Shown: one piece after another, positions 41,637-49,659 of the stretch
How the letters are laid out: the number at the start of each line of letters is the position of its first letter
Numbering within the stretch: position 1 is the stretch's first letter
From: Pseudomonadota bacterium
GTDB taxonomy: Bacteria > Pseudomonadota > Alphaproteobacteria > Sphingomonadales > SMXR01
Assembly (NCBI GenBank): GCA_022566895.1
Contig: JADFIA010000008.1
Coordinates: 1-64,000, forward strand
Length of the DNA: 64,000 bases
Reading direction: 5' to 3'
Position numbers and translations under genes: made by a program
Notes under the pieces: model-generated
Database searches by the model: none
The model's input: only the letters and a program-made list of their open reading frames with translations
Told to the model about the DNA's origin: nothing

Positions 41637-42266
41637 TTAGGCGGCTTCCGAGGCTTTCCTGGCCTGATAGAAGCGGCGGGCCTTGGCCCGGTTGCCGCAG
41701 GTTTTCATTTCGCACCAGCGGCGGCGTTTGTTCTTTGACTGGTCCAGGAACAGCCAGCCGCAACCCTCGCATTCCTTGATGTTGGCTTTGTCCTCGCCCA
41801 AAAGAAGCCGGGCCGCCGAAGCTGCGATCGGATAGAGCACGCCCTCGGGCTGGTCGATCAGCACCTCAAAAAGATAGTTGCAGGTGCAGGGATCGATATC
41901 CCCGGTCTTTACGTGCAGGACGGCCCGGGCCAGACTTTCATAAATTGCCGAGACGCATCTCGGGTCCGGCTCGCGTCGATAAGCGAAATCCTGAAACACC
42001 GTATGGATATGATCCTGCAGCGCGTGGGCGGCGATGACCAGACCGCGATCCCCGTGACCGCGAACCTGATCCACCTCGAAGCACCATTTGGCCTCATCCC
42101 GATCGAGCGTTCCCGCATAGACCAGCCAGTCGTAAAGCTGATCCGGCGTCTCGACCAAGCGCCGGTGCTTGGCCGGATCGAGCCAATTGTCCATGGTGTT
42201 GGCAAAATCCAGCGCCACGCGACCGGCGATAAAATCGTCAGGTTTCCATTGGCTTAGATCGCTCAA
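41637..42266 (-). CDS. CGNR zinc-finger regulator (ABATE domain)
   Basis: A 209-residue protein with an N-terminal ABATE-type ligand-binding domain (VALDFANTMDNW near the start is its hallmark) and a C-terminal CGNR zinc finger: CEGCGWLFLDQSKNKRRRWC followed by KTCGNRAKARRF, giving four zinc cysteines. These are thought to be stress-linked transcription regulators; the ligand and targets are unknown. It stands alone, divergent from the frameshifted pentapeptide gene, and shares with it a 220-base intergenic region holding a perfect palindrome. Confidence 0.85.
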   Translation of the reverse strand: MSDLSQWKPDDFIAGRVALDFANTMDNWLDPAKHRRLVETPDQLYDWLVYAGTLDRDEAKWCFEVDQVRGHGDRGLVIAAHALQDHIHTVFQDFAYRREPDPRCVSAIYESLARAVLHVKTGDIDPCTCNYLFEVLIDQPEGVLYPIAASAARLLLGEDKANIKECEGCGWLFLDQSKNKRRRWCEMKTCGNRAKARRFYQARKASEAA

Positions 42267-42393
42267 AGCTCAATCCTCAAATTCTAACCACCGTAGGGAA
42301 TTTAAGGAGACAGACTCGGTTTGTCAATTCCGAACCGGCCGGGCCGCCATTCTTTGGTCTTTCAAAGCCAATGAAATCAACACTTTCCAGTGG

Positions 42394-42408
42394 ATTGAGA
42401 ATCTCAAT
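42394..42408. promoter_or_regulatory. Perfect 7-1-7 palindrome upstream of the CGNR and pentapeptide genes
   Basis: ATTGAGA (42394-42400), one A, TCTCAAT (42402-42408). It lies in the divergent region, 86 bases before the pentapeptide ATG and 128 bases from the CGNR start. A dyad of this size suits a dimeric regulator; the CGNR protein itself is a possible binder, but that is inference. Confidence 0.45.
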
Positions 42409-42487
42409 ATTCACGGAAAGAGCCACATCTCAAATTGGAGTTGCGTGGTCAGCACTCCCATCCTACCTTCGATTGCCGGAGGAATAA

Positions 42488-43790
42488 ATGAGCAAGAAGA
42501 AGACGAGCAAGCAGAAAAAGGAGCCCGATCCAAAGGACCAGTTCAAAGACTGGCTCAAGGAAACTTGGGAAAGAGCCATTGAACCAGCCACCGATTCAGA
42601 AGTCTTCGACCCCCGATGGGTTATCGCCGAGCGAAATGTAAAACTGCTTATCAACCAGAAGAAATGGAAAAAGCATGTGGCTGCATTTGAAGAGCTAGTG
42701 CCCGTAGATGAGCACAAGAATTTTTTTATTCATTTCGATAATTCTGAAATAGATCATGGCAATTTTATCAGCTACCGTTTTCCGTGCGGTGTTTCCTTTT
42801 TCAGGGCCAAGTTCAAGAGCAAAATAGTGTCGTTTCGAGAGGCCGTATTTGCGGCTGGTGGAGTGGATTTTAGTGAGGCAGACTTTGACGCTGAAGATGT
42901 AAACTTCCGTGAGGCCAAGTTTTTGGGCTCGACGACAAAGTTTTACTCGACGAAATTTGGCTCTAGTTCGGTGAGTTTTTCTAAGGCAACCTTTGGCCGT
43001 GGATCCGTGTCATTTCTTAATTCTGATTTCGGCAGAGGAGACGTTTTCTTCGCTATGGCGGCCATCGAGTGTGAAGTTTTTGACATAAGTTTTTGTAAGT
43101 TTGGCGGCCGATTATTATTTCAAGGTGACTCTGAATCGCCAAGCTCAAGAATCTCTGGGGAGCTTCTAGCTCGCGGTATTCAGTTCCCAGCACTAACAAG
43201 TTTTTCTAATCGCGCTTTTGAAAAGGTTCCTAATTTTGTCGGCTCAACCTTTCTGGTGCCACCAGACCTCACGGAAGTTAAAGTCGCCCCCCCCCGAGAT
43301 GGAAGGGGCGTTGTGGCTCGCCGCGTTCAAACAATCGAAGAAAAAACGAGATGTCGCTTGTTACCGTAAGCTGAAATCAATGGCGATTGCTACTAACGAT
43401 CACGAAAAGGAACTTGAATTCTTTGCCCACGAGCTCAGATGCAAGCGCGGCCATGAGACCACGGGGTGGGCCAGTTTTCTCAACAGCCTTTTTGAACTGA
43501 CCTCCGATTATGGGCAGAGCATTTGGCGTCCGGTTCAGGGTTTGGCTTTTACATTCCTCGCCTTCTTTGGCTTCTATATTTGGGACGGTACGGAAGTTGA
43601 CGACGCATTTCTTGTATCCTTCTACGCCAGCTTGCCTTTCTTGAGGGTCCTAAACGACAGTGGCGTAGATTCCTGCGCTGACTGCGCATTTGACCCTGGG
43701 ATCCTCTTGGTTCCCCTACAAATGCTGTTCAGCCTTGCTTTTCTTTTTCTTTTGTTTCTGGGGCTCAGGAACCGCTTCAAGCTGAAGTAA
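42488..43790 (+). pseudogene. Pentapeptide-repeat protein with C-terminal membrane pair, interrupted by a frameshift at a nine-C run
   Basis: The N-terminal frame (42488-43369) starts after GGAGGA and encodes a lysine-rich head, then pentapeptide-like repeats (VDFSEADFD, VNFREAKFL, VSFSKATFG, VSFLNSDFG) forming a beta helix. At the C run 43287-43295 the protein leaves its natural continuation. Read with eight Cs instead of nine, the frame joins smoothly to a second part that stays open to 43790, giving AACYRRLK-like CYRKLKS, then NDHEKELEFFAHELR and two membrane helices (GLAFTFLAFFGFYIW and a Leu/Phe-rich one). That junction matches known pentapeptide/two-helix proteins, about 433 residues in all. 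It may be a pseudogene, a contingency locus or a sequencing error. The stop is two bases from the 3' end of rnpB. Confidence 0.75.
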
Positions 43791-43792
43791 AT

Positions 43793-44174
43793 GGGACCAG
43801 ATGGCCTCTAAGCCGGGTTCTGTGCGCTGACCAAAGTCAGGCGATGGCCATTCATCTAGGCGGACCGTTGCCGGCCCGCTCTGGCAACCTACCCGGAAGG
43901 CGACCCGGAAACCGGCCGTATGCCTTCCCTATTTGGTTTTGCTCCAGGTGGGGTTTACCCTGCCACCCCTGTTACCAGGGGCGCGGTGCGCTCTTGCCGC
44001 ACCCTTTCACCCTTGCCTGTGGCCGAAGCCCATCGGCGGTTTGCTTTCTGTGGCACTTTCCCTGGGATCGCTCCCGGCGGGCGTTACCCGCCACCCTGTT
44101 TCCGTGGAGCCCGGACTTTCCTCTCCCGCGGCCTTTCGGCCCTAGCGGCAGCGGCCATCCGGCCATCTGGTCCC
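43793..44174 (-). ncRNA. rnpB: RNase P RNA, type A
   Basis: Catalytic RNA that trims the 5' leader of tRNA precursors. The 382-base molecule starts GGGACCAGATGGCC, contains GAGGAAAGTCCGGGCTCC (the P4/J3-4 core), and ends with ACAGAACCCGGCTTA followed by GGCCATCTGGTCCC, which pairs with the 5' end to make P1. The internal hairpins have plain complementary arms. On the minus strand it is driven by its own promoter and converges on the frameshifted pentapeptide gene. Its 3' end is two bases from that gene's stop, so any terminator must lie inside that gene. Confidence 0.97.
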
Positions 44175-44180
44175 GCGGCA

Positions 44181-44209
44181 TATGTAAGACCGGGGGCCCT
44201 GGCGGTCAA
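44181..44209 (-). promoter_or_regulatory. rnpB promoter (TTGACC-N17-TACATA)
   Basis: Read on the minus strand, TTGACC (44209-44204) and TACATA (44186-44181) are separated by exactly 17 bases, and the RNA 5' end predicted at 44174 is seven bases past the -10 box. This is a near-consensus housekeeping promoter and independently supports the RNA boundary. Confidence 0.8.
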
Positions 44210-44303
44210 GCCATCCCGGCTCCGGACACCGGCCGGCCAGTGACGGCGGCGCTTGCCGAGCCGCCGCGACCTGCCCTAACATCCTGGCCAGGAGTGCAGA
44301 CCC

Positions 44304-44351
44304 ATGGACCCACCCAGAGCCGTTCCTGTAAACCAAGCCATCAGGCGATGA
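44304..44351 (+). CDS. Possible 15-codon upstream frame coupled to the hydrolase gene
   Basis: ATG at 44304 is preceded by AGGAG with nine-base spacing and opens a frame reading MDPPRAVPVNQAIRR. Its TGA overlaps the ATG of the hydrolase gene as ATGA (44348-44351). The hydrolase has no good ribosome-binding site of its own, so translation of the short frame may deliver ribosomes to it. No known peptide family. Confidence 0.35.
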   Translation: MDPPRAVPVNQAIRR

Positions 44352-45397
44352 CCAGATTGCCGGCATCGGGCCCCCTGAGCCATAAACTGGCGCGGATAGG
44401 GAGCCGCGCCTTGTTCTGGATTCTGGGATTGTTTGTCTGGCGGCGGGCCGGCGAGCCAAATCAGCTACCCTGGCAGGCCCGCCTGATCGTCGGTAGCGCC
44501 AATCTGGTTGTGCCTAAAATCAAACTGACCGCCAAAAGGATGAGAAGGCTCTACCGCATTCAGGCGATACCCTGGAATCTGGACAGTGTGACGATGGCGG
44601 AAATATGGCAGGAGGACCTTGGCGAGGATTTGGCGGTGCGGATTTACCGACCGACCGGGCATTGCGACGGCGGCCCGTCGCTGCTCTATTTTCACGGCGG
44701 CGGATTTGCGATCGGGGATCTCGATACCCACGATGTCATTTGCCGCTATATTGCCGATCGAAATCGGCTGGTCGTCGTGGCGGTCGATTATCGATTGGCG
44801 CCGGAACACAAATTTCCGGCCCAGATTAACGATGCGGATCGCGCTTATCTTTGGCTGACGGCGAATGTGGATCGCTTGGGGATCGCCTCCGACCGCGTGG
44901 CGGTGGGCGGGGACAGCGCTGGTGGAACCTTGGCGCTGAGCGTCGCTCTGTCCAGTATCCGGCGCGGTGACCTTAAGATTCCCGCCTTCTTGTGGATGAT
45001 TTATCCATGGTTGGAGTTGTATGGCGACTACGCCTCTTATGAGGAGTGCGCTGCCGATCTTTTGTTGGCCAAGCCGCTCACGGATTTTTTTCGCGATCAG
45101 TATCTGTCGGCCGACGAGGATACAAAGGATCCGGCCCTTTCTCCAGGACTTGCGGTGGATCTATCGGAACTTCCACCAACATTTATTGCGACGGCCGGGC
45201 ATGATCCCTTAAGGGACGAAGGATTTGCATTCGCGGCGCGGCTAAAAGAATTGGGGGTCCCAATGGCGCACGATCACCGTGCCGACCTGGTTCACGATTT
45301 CCTGATGATAGGTGGTGTCGTACCCGAGGCGCGCGAGGCCATAAATACAGCGGTTGACGCGCTGGGCCAAGGGGTTGGGTTGTCCATCGTCGAATGA
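44348..45397 (+). CDS. HSL-family alpha/beta hydrolase (esterase/lipase)
   Basis: A 349-residue carboxylesterase of the hormone-sensitive lipase family. HGGGF (residues 116-120) is the family oxyanion motif; the nucleophile is in GDSAGG (Ser190); AGHDPLRDEG carries the acid and DLVHDFLM the histidine. VDYRLAPEHKFPA is the conserved strand after HGGG. A single hydrophobic stretch at about 20-31 may touch the membrane. The frame stays open far upstream through the RNase P RNA gene, so the start must be chosen by content: residues from the ATG at 44348 onward look like the family. Confidence 0.86.
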   Translation: MTRLPASGPLSHKLARIGSRALFWILGLFVWRRAGEPNQLPWQARLIVGSANLVVPKIKLTAKRMRRLYRIQAIPWNLDSVTMAEIWQEDLGEDLAVRIYRPTGHCDGGPSLLYFHGGGFAIGDLDTHDVICRYIADRNRLVVVAVDYRLAPEHKFPAQINDADRAYLWLTANVDRLGIASDRVAVGGDSAGGTLALSVALSSIRRGDLKIPAFLWMIYPWLELYGDYASYEECAADLLLAKPLTDFFRDQYLSADEDTKDPALSPGLAVDLSELPPTFIATAGHDPLRDEGFAFAARLKELGVPMAHDHRADLVHDFLMIGGVVPEAREAINTAVDALGQGVGLSIVE

Positions 45398-45413
45398 GGT
45401 TTTTGGGCTTTTC

Positions 45414-46028
45414 ATGTACAAGCTTTATGAATATCCGCCGTCGGGCAACAGCTACAAGGTCAAGCTTCTCTTGACCCAGCTTGGTAGGCCTTTTGAGGCC
45501 ATTCCGGTGGATATTTTAAAAGGCGAAAGCCGCACACCTGAATTTTACGCGAAAAATCCGAACGGGCGGATCCCGATCCTTGAACTGGACGACGGTCGAA
45601 CGCTCAGTGAAAGCACCGCGATTCTGTGGTTTCTGGCCGACGGATCGCAGTTCTTGCCCGACGATGCGTGGTTGCGGGCCAAAGTTTTGCAGTGGCTCGC
45701 TTTCGAGCAATATAGCCTCGAGCCCAATGTCGCGACCGCCCGGTTCTGGCTCAAATATGCCGGTAAGTCCCAGGAGGAATTGGGAGAACGGCTCAAGATC
45801 TGGAGAGAGGCGGGAGCGGCAGCGTTGGCGCTGCTGGATGAAGCGCTAGGGACAACCAGGTTCCTGGTCAATGACCAATATTCGATTGCCGATATTTGCC
45901 TGTTTGCCTACACCCATGTGGCCGAAGATGGCGGCTTTTCGCTTCTGCATCACGCGAACATATTATCATGGATCGAGCGGGTGCGGTCCCAGTCTGACTT
46001 TGTGCCAATGGTCACACGTTGGCCCTAG
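45414..46028 (+). CDS. Glutathione S-transferase
   Basis: A 204-residue two-domain GST. The thioredoxin-like N-terminal domain reads MYKLYEYPPSGNSYKVKLLLTQLG, with NPNGRIPILELDDG (glutathione cis-proline) and LSESTAILWFLA (the Glu-Ser glutathione contacts). The helical C-terminal domain includes NDQYSIADICLFAYTHVAEDGGF, the usual N-capping box. I start at the ATG at 45414, 16 bases past the hydrolase stop, because an earlier in-frame start overlaps that gene. Probably cotranscribed with the hydrolase. Confidence 0.9.
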   Translation: MYKLYEYPPSGNSYKVKLLLTQLGRPFEAIPVDILKGESRTPEFYAKNPNGRIPILELDDGRTLSESTAILWFLADGSQFLPDDAWLRAKVLQWLAFEQYSLEPNVATARFWLKYAGKSQEELGERLKIWREAGAAALALLDEALGTTRFLVNDQYSIADICLFAYTHVAEDGGFSLLHHANILSWIERVRSQSDFVPMVTRWP

Positions 46029-46145
46029 CCACCAGCTGGTCGTTCGGTCTAAAAACCCAATAAAAATTGATGTACGGAGATCGATTCGCCGGTCCATAGT
46101 GCGAACGCATGTGGGCGTAGTGAGTTCATCACGGGTGGCCGATCG

Positions 46146-47552
46146 ATGAGTGAAGCAAAATTTGTCTCCGGGAGCATCCTGCGGCACATACTGATCATGA
46201 CTTCGACCGCCGGCCTTGGCGTCATGTCCCTGTTTTTGGTCGACCTCGCAGACCTTTTCTATCTGAGCCTTTTGGGCGAGGTGGAAATGCCCGCCGCAAT
46301 TGGCTTCGCGGGATCTGTGCTTTTCTTTACGACCTCAGTCAGCATTGGTCTGATGATTGCGATGGCCGGCTTGGTTTCGCGGGCCATCGGTGCCCGCAAG
46401 CAGGCACGTGCCAGGCGGATGGCTACGAACGTGCTGGTTTACGGCTTTGTTTTGACCAGCCTGCTCGCCCTTGTGGTCTACCTTTCAATCCCCTGGTTGC
46501 TTACGCTCTTGGGGGCCGAAGGACGGGCCCACGACTTGGCCGAGATTTACCTGTCAATTATCGTCCCGACCCTTCCAATAATGGCTCTAAGCATGGGCCT
46601 CAGCGGTTTCCTTCGGGCAGTGGGCGATGCTCGCAGGGCCATGCTTTTGACCGTCTTTGGCGCTCTTGTGAACGCGATTCTCGATCCGATTCTGATCTTT
46701 GGCCTGGATTGGGGAATCGCTGGCGCAGCGGTCGCCACCGTAGCAGCGCGGACAACCGGACTTATGGTCGGGGTCTTTTGGGTGCGGCGGGTTCATCATG
46801 GATTTGTACGATTCGACTTGCGGCGCTTTTGGTCGCATATGCCGCGCATTAGTGCCATTGCCCTGCCAGCGATTCTCACCAATATCGCGACGCCGTTTGG
46901 CACGGCTTACGTGACCGCCAGCATTGCCGCCTACGGTGTCAGCGCGGTTGCCGGTCTGGCAATCGTCACCAAGCTAACCCCGGTCGCATTCGGCGTCATA
47001 TTTGCACTTTCAGGCGCTGTCGGGCCCATTCATGGCCAGAACCTTGGTGCCGGTCGGCTGGACCGCGTGCGCGAAACCTTGATGAAGTCTTTCATTTTCA
47101 TGGCGATTTTCGTTTTCGGCATGTCCGGCCTCCTGTTCCTTGCCCAGGACCAGATCATTTCAGCATTCAACGCGAGTGGTGAAGCCGCCGAGCTGGTCTC
47201 GCTCTTTTGTACCTGGCTGGCCATAGCTTTTATTTTTCCGGGCGCCCTTTTCGTTGCCAACGCCAGTTTCAATAATCTGGGTCGGCCAACTTATTCGACT
47301 TTTTTCAATTGGGGCCGTAATACGCTGGGGACGGTGCCCTTCGTTTTTCTCGGCGCGCAGCTACTCGGCGCCTCCGGCATCCTCATTGGCCAAGCCGTCG
47401 GCAGTATGGTTTTTGGCGTCTTGGCATTCATGGTCGCGATACGGCATGTGCACGGTCTGGAGATGGGCACCGTGCACGCCGACAAGCCGGCCAGCTGGCG
47501 CCAAACTCTACGTTTGATACCGCGTTGGCCGCAGATTACGCCGCGGGACTAA
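46146..47552 (+). CDS. MATE-family multidrug/metabolite exporter
   Basis: A 468-residue inner-membrane exporter with twelve predicted helices in two similar halves, as expected for the family. Typical points are VDLADLFYLSLLGEVEMPAAIGFAG in helix 1-2, GLVSRAIGARKQARARRMA after helix 3, and SGFLRAVGDARRAMLLTVFGALVNAILDPILIFG in helices 5-6. The second half repeats this with VANASFNNLGRPTYSTFFNWGRNTLG. The transported compound and coupling ion cannot be read from sequence. Same strand as the GST, 117 bases downstream. Confidence 0.92.
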   Translation: MSEAKFVSGSILRHILIMTSTAGLGVMSLFLVDLADLFYLSLLGEVEMPAAIGFAGSVLFFTTSVSIGLMIAMAGLVSRAIGARKQARARRMATNVLVYGFVLTSLLALVVYLSIPWLLTLLGAEGRAHDLAEIYLSIIVPTLPIMALSMGLSGFLRAVGDARRAMLLTVFGALVNAILDPILIFGLDWGIAGAAVATVAARTTGLMVGVFWVRRVHHGFVRFDLRRFWSHMPRISAIALPAILTNIATPFGTAYVTASIAAYGVSAVAGLAIVTKLTPVAFGVIFALSGAVGPIHGQNLGAGRLDRVRETLMKSFIFMAIFVFGMSGLLFLAQDQIISAFNASGEAAELVSLFCTWLAIAFIFPGALFVANASFNNLGRPTYSTFFNWGRNTLGTVPFVFLGAQLLGASGILIGQAVGSMVFGVLAFMVAIRHVHGLEMGTVHADKPASWRQTLRLIPRWPQITPRD

Positions 47553-47734
47553 GGTACACATCAATTTGCCAGCTATTCGTTCTTTTCCATTTCGGCCATC
47601 AGCACACCATTCCTTCATTTCGCTCTGTTTGTTCTTTTTAAAGATTTATTGTCAGCCCAGGTCGTTTCCCTTGAAAAGCCGGGGTCCGATGGTGCAAGGT
47701 GCGCTACCTTGATGAACCCGCTAGGGATAGCGCT

Positions 47735-47962
47735 ATGTATTTGAGACTGCTCGCAACTGTTTTCCTTGCCGCTACGCTAGCCGGATGCGGCATTTTTGGT
47801 GGCGGCAACAGCAAGCAAGAGGCGACCGCGAAACCGCCGGTCGACATCAACCGGCCGGCCACAAAAGAAATCATTAAGTCGCTTCCGAAGGGGCTCATCG
47901 GCGACACTCAAAACGCTCGGCACACCGATGAGGAATTAAAGGGTGATGGCGGCAGGCCTTAG
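47735..47962 (+). CDS. Small lipoprotein
   Basis: A 75-residue precursor: the signal YLRLLATVFLAATLA is followed by GC in an LAGC lipobox, so the mature protein would be a lipid-anchored peptide of about 58 residues (GIFGGGNSKQEAT..., ending KGDGGRP). It is polar and probably unstructured. No family recognised. The ATG at 47735 is chosen because an upstream in-frame start would put charged residues before the signal. Its stop shares TTAG with the stop of the convergent MarR gene. Confidence 0.7.
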   Translation: MYLRLLATVFLAATLAGCGIFGGGNSKQEATAKPPVDINRPATKEIIKSLPKGLIGDTQNARHTDEELKGDGGRP

Positions 47963-48402
47963 GAATCTATGCGGGCAATGGTCTCCATAAGCCCCGCCGC
48001 CTGACCTAGGATTTTTCGGTCCTCTTTGGACATCCTCTTAAGCGCAGTTGCGAGCGCGCGAACCCGCCGCTCCCGACCTCGCCACATCAGCCGCTCGCCT
48101 TTCTTGGTAGCCTTTATCCAAACCTTTCTTTCGTCCTTCCTATCTTGCCGCCGCGAAATCAGACCGGCATATTCCATATCTTTCAAAAGCCGTGACATGG
48201 TTGGCGCCTGAACTTGTTCGATCTGTGCCAGACCGCTAATCGTCTGTGGCCCTGCAAAAACCAGAACCGAAAGGGCGCTTAACCTTGGCGGCGACAGACC
48301 GCTGGCCCGATCCACCGTGCGGACCCGCCGTAAAATGTGGATGGCCGCGGAATGGATCTTGTCCGCCAGCTCGTAATTTCGCTTCGGTGATTCTCTTGGC
48401 AT
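47959..48402 (-). CDS. MarR-family regulator
   Basis: A 147-residue winged-helix regulator: LSALSVLVFAGPQTISGLAQIEQVQAPTMSRLLKDMEYAGLISRRQDRKDERKVWIKAT covers the recognition helix and the conserved DxRxxxV-type wing. Many members sense phenolics or oxidants; the sensor residues are not obvious here and there is no conserved cysteine in the core. It is divergent from the VOC enzyme gene, and a TGACA-GAG-TGTCA dyad lies in the shared 136-base region. Confidence 0.88.
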   Translation of the reverse strand: MPRESPKRNYELADKIHSAAIHILRRVRTVDRASGLSPPRLSALSVLVFAGPQTISGLAQIEQVQAPTMSRLLKDMEYAGLISRRQDRKDERKVWIKATKKGERLMWRGRERRVRALATALKRMSKEDRKILGQAAGLMETIARIDS

Positions 48403-48441
48403 ATCTTTTCACACATGACTCGGTGACGAGTTGATCCAACT

Positions 48442-48454
48442 TGACAGAGTGTCA
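48442..48454. promoter_or_regulatory. TGACA-GAG-TGTCA dyad in the MarR/VOC divergent region
   Basis: TGACA (48442-48446) and TGTCA (48450-48454) are exact inverted repeats around GAG. TTGACA beginning at 48441 also looks like a -35 box for the VOC gene, so a protein bound here would block it. The adjacent MarR protein is the natural candidate. Confidence 0.5.
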
Positions 48455-48538
48455 GAAAGATATTATTTCATTAGCTACACTAAGTAAATAGGCGATTCGC
48501 TGAAGCAGCGCCGATAGGAAAATTAAAGGGCCAGACCA

Positions 48539-48925
48539 ATGACCGAGGATACGCTGGAGATCAAGTCGATTGGACAGATCGCGATTACGGTTCAGGACCT
48601 TGAAGCGGCGACCGCCTTTTATCGCGATGTCCTCGGGATCAAGCTTTTGTTTGAAGTTCCCGGCATGTCCTTTTTCGATCTTGGCGGCGTGCGTCTGATG
48701 ATGGCGCCTCCGGAGCGGGAAGAATTCGACCACCCAGCCTCAATCCTCTATTATCGGGTCGATGATATCGAGGCGGCGCACCGCGTTCTTTTGTCAAGAG
48801 GCGTTACCTTCGAGCGCGGCCCCGAACTTATTCATAAAGCTGAAGATCACGATCTTTGGTTGGCATTTTTTCGCGATATGGATGGAAATTTTATGTCGCT
48901 GATGGAAGAAAAGAGGCCCTCTTAA
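48539..48925 (+). CDS. VOC-fold (glyoxalase/bleomycin-resistance) enzyme
   Basis: A 128-residue two-module VOC protein. IGQIAITVQDLEAATAFYRDVLGIKLLFE and the second SILYYRVDDIEAAHRVLLSRGVTFE module, ending FRDMDGNFMSLMEE, give the paired beta-alpha-beta-beta-beta units; a C-terminal glutamate (LMEE) suits the metal. Substrate unknown. Preceded by AAAGGG. Divergent from the MarR gene, which may control it; its stop shares TTAA with the convergent amidase gene. Confidence 0.82.
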   Translation: MTEDTLEIKSIGQIAITVQDLEAATAFYRDVLGIKLLFEVPGMSFFDLGGVRLMMAPPEREEFDHPASILYYRVDDIEAAHRVLLSRGVTFERGPELIHKAEDHDLWLAFFRDMDGNFMSLMEEKRPS

Positions 48926-49650
48926 ATGATCGCTTCCAGGAGCGCCCCTAAAACCTCAAGACAATGCGAATCTGCTTTTCCGGTAACCTGTTGTGGCCGC
49001 CAGTGGCGTTGAAAAGCGCTCAAGGCGTCACGCGTCTCCCGATCGGCCTGCCCTGAAATAGAAAGGCCATACCCCAACGCCCTCATCTGACTCTGGAGCG
49101 CCGCCCAGTCGGTCTTTGCGCTTTCAGTTTCCACACCTTGTCCAGGAAGATCGTGCAGTGCCCCCAACCACAGACCAACTCCGCTTTGGGCCAGCCTTTG
49201 CCAATCAAACAATTCACCCGGATCTTGCTTTCGCCCGGGTGCGACATCGGAATGGCCGACCACGTTGATTGGCTCGATAGCGTGGCGCCGAACGATATCC
49301 ATGCACAACTCTTCAAGTGCGGCCATCTGAGGTTTGGAAAAACTGGTATATCCGAATTCGTGACCCGGATTGGCAAGCTCGATGCCGATTGAAATATCGT
49401 TGATGCTGTGTTCGCCGCGCCAGTGAGAAACGCCCGCATGCCAGGCGCGCATTGCCTCGTCGACGAGTTGAAAGACCTCGCCCTCCTCCTGAACGAAGTA
49501 ATGGGCACTGACAAGTGAGGCCGGGTCGCGAAGGCGCTGAAGCGCTTCTTGGGTCGATTCCATACCGGTATAGTGAAGCACCAGAACGCTCGGTCCAACC
49601 CCGGCCGGGCGTTCGTCAAAGTTTGGCGATGGCCTTTTGGCAATGTTCAT
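48922..49650 (-). CDS. AmpD/AmiD-like N-acetylmuramoyl-L-alanine amidase with C-terminal peptidoglycan-binding domain
   Basis: A 242-residue zinc amidase that cuts the MurNAc-L-Ala bond. Zinc ligands are His26 (VLHYTGM), His133 (VVGHSDVAPGR) and Asp143, with Glu91 in GIELANPG as catalytic base candidate. The last 65 residues (LQSQMRALGYGLSISGQADRETRDALSAFQRHW) form a peptidoglycan-binding module. There is no signal peptide, so it may act on recycled muropeptides in the cytoplasm like AmpD, although a binding module is more common in the periplasmic AmiD type. It lies just downstream of the EamA exporter (nine-base gap). Confidence 0.88.
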   Translation of the reverse strand: MNIAKRPSPNFDERPAGVGPSVLVLHYTGMESTQEALQRLRDPASLVSAHYFVQEEGEVFQLVDEAMRAWHAGVSHWRGEHSINDISIGIELANPGHEFGYTSFSKPQMAALEELCMDIVRRHAIEPINVVGHSDVAPGRKQDPGELFDWQRLAQSGVGLWLGALHDLPGQGVETESAKTDWAALQSQMRALGYGLSISGQADRETRDALSAFQRHWRPQQVTGKADSHCLEVLGALLEAII

Positions 49651-49659
49651 GACCTGTCC

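Noticed and set aside
43844-44347. Upstream extension of the HSL-type hydrolase, open for 168 more codons
   Set aside because: It lies over the RNase P RNA gene on the opposite strand; the translated residues are Pro/Arg-rich and match nothing. The protein looks like its family only from 44348 on.
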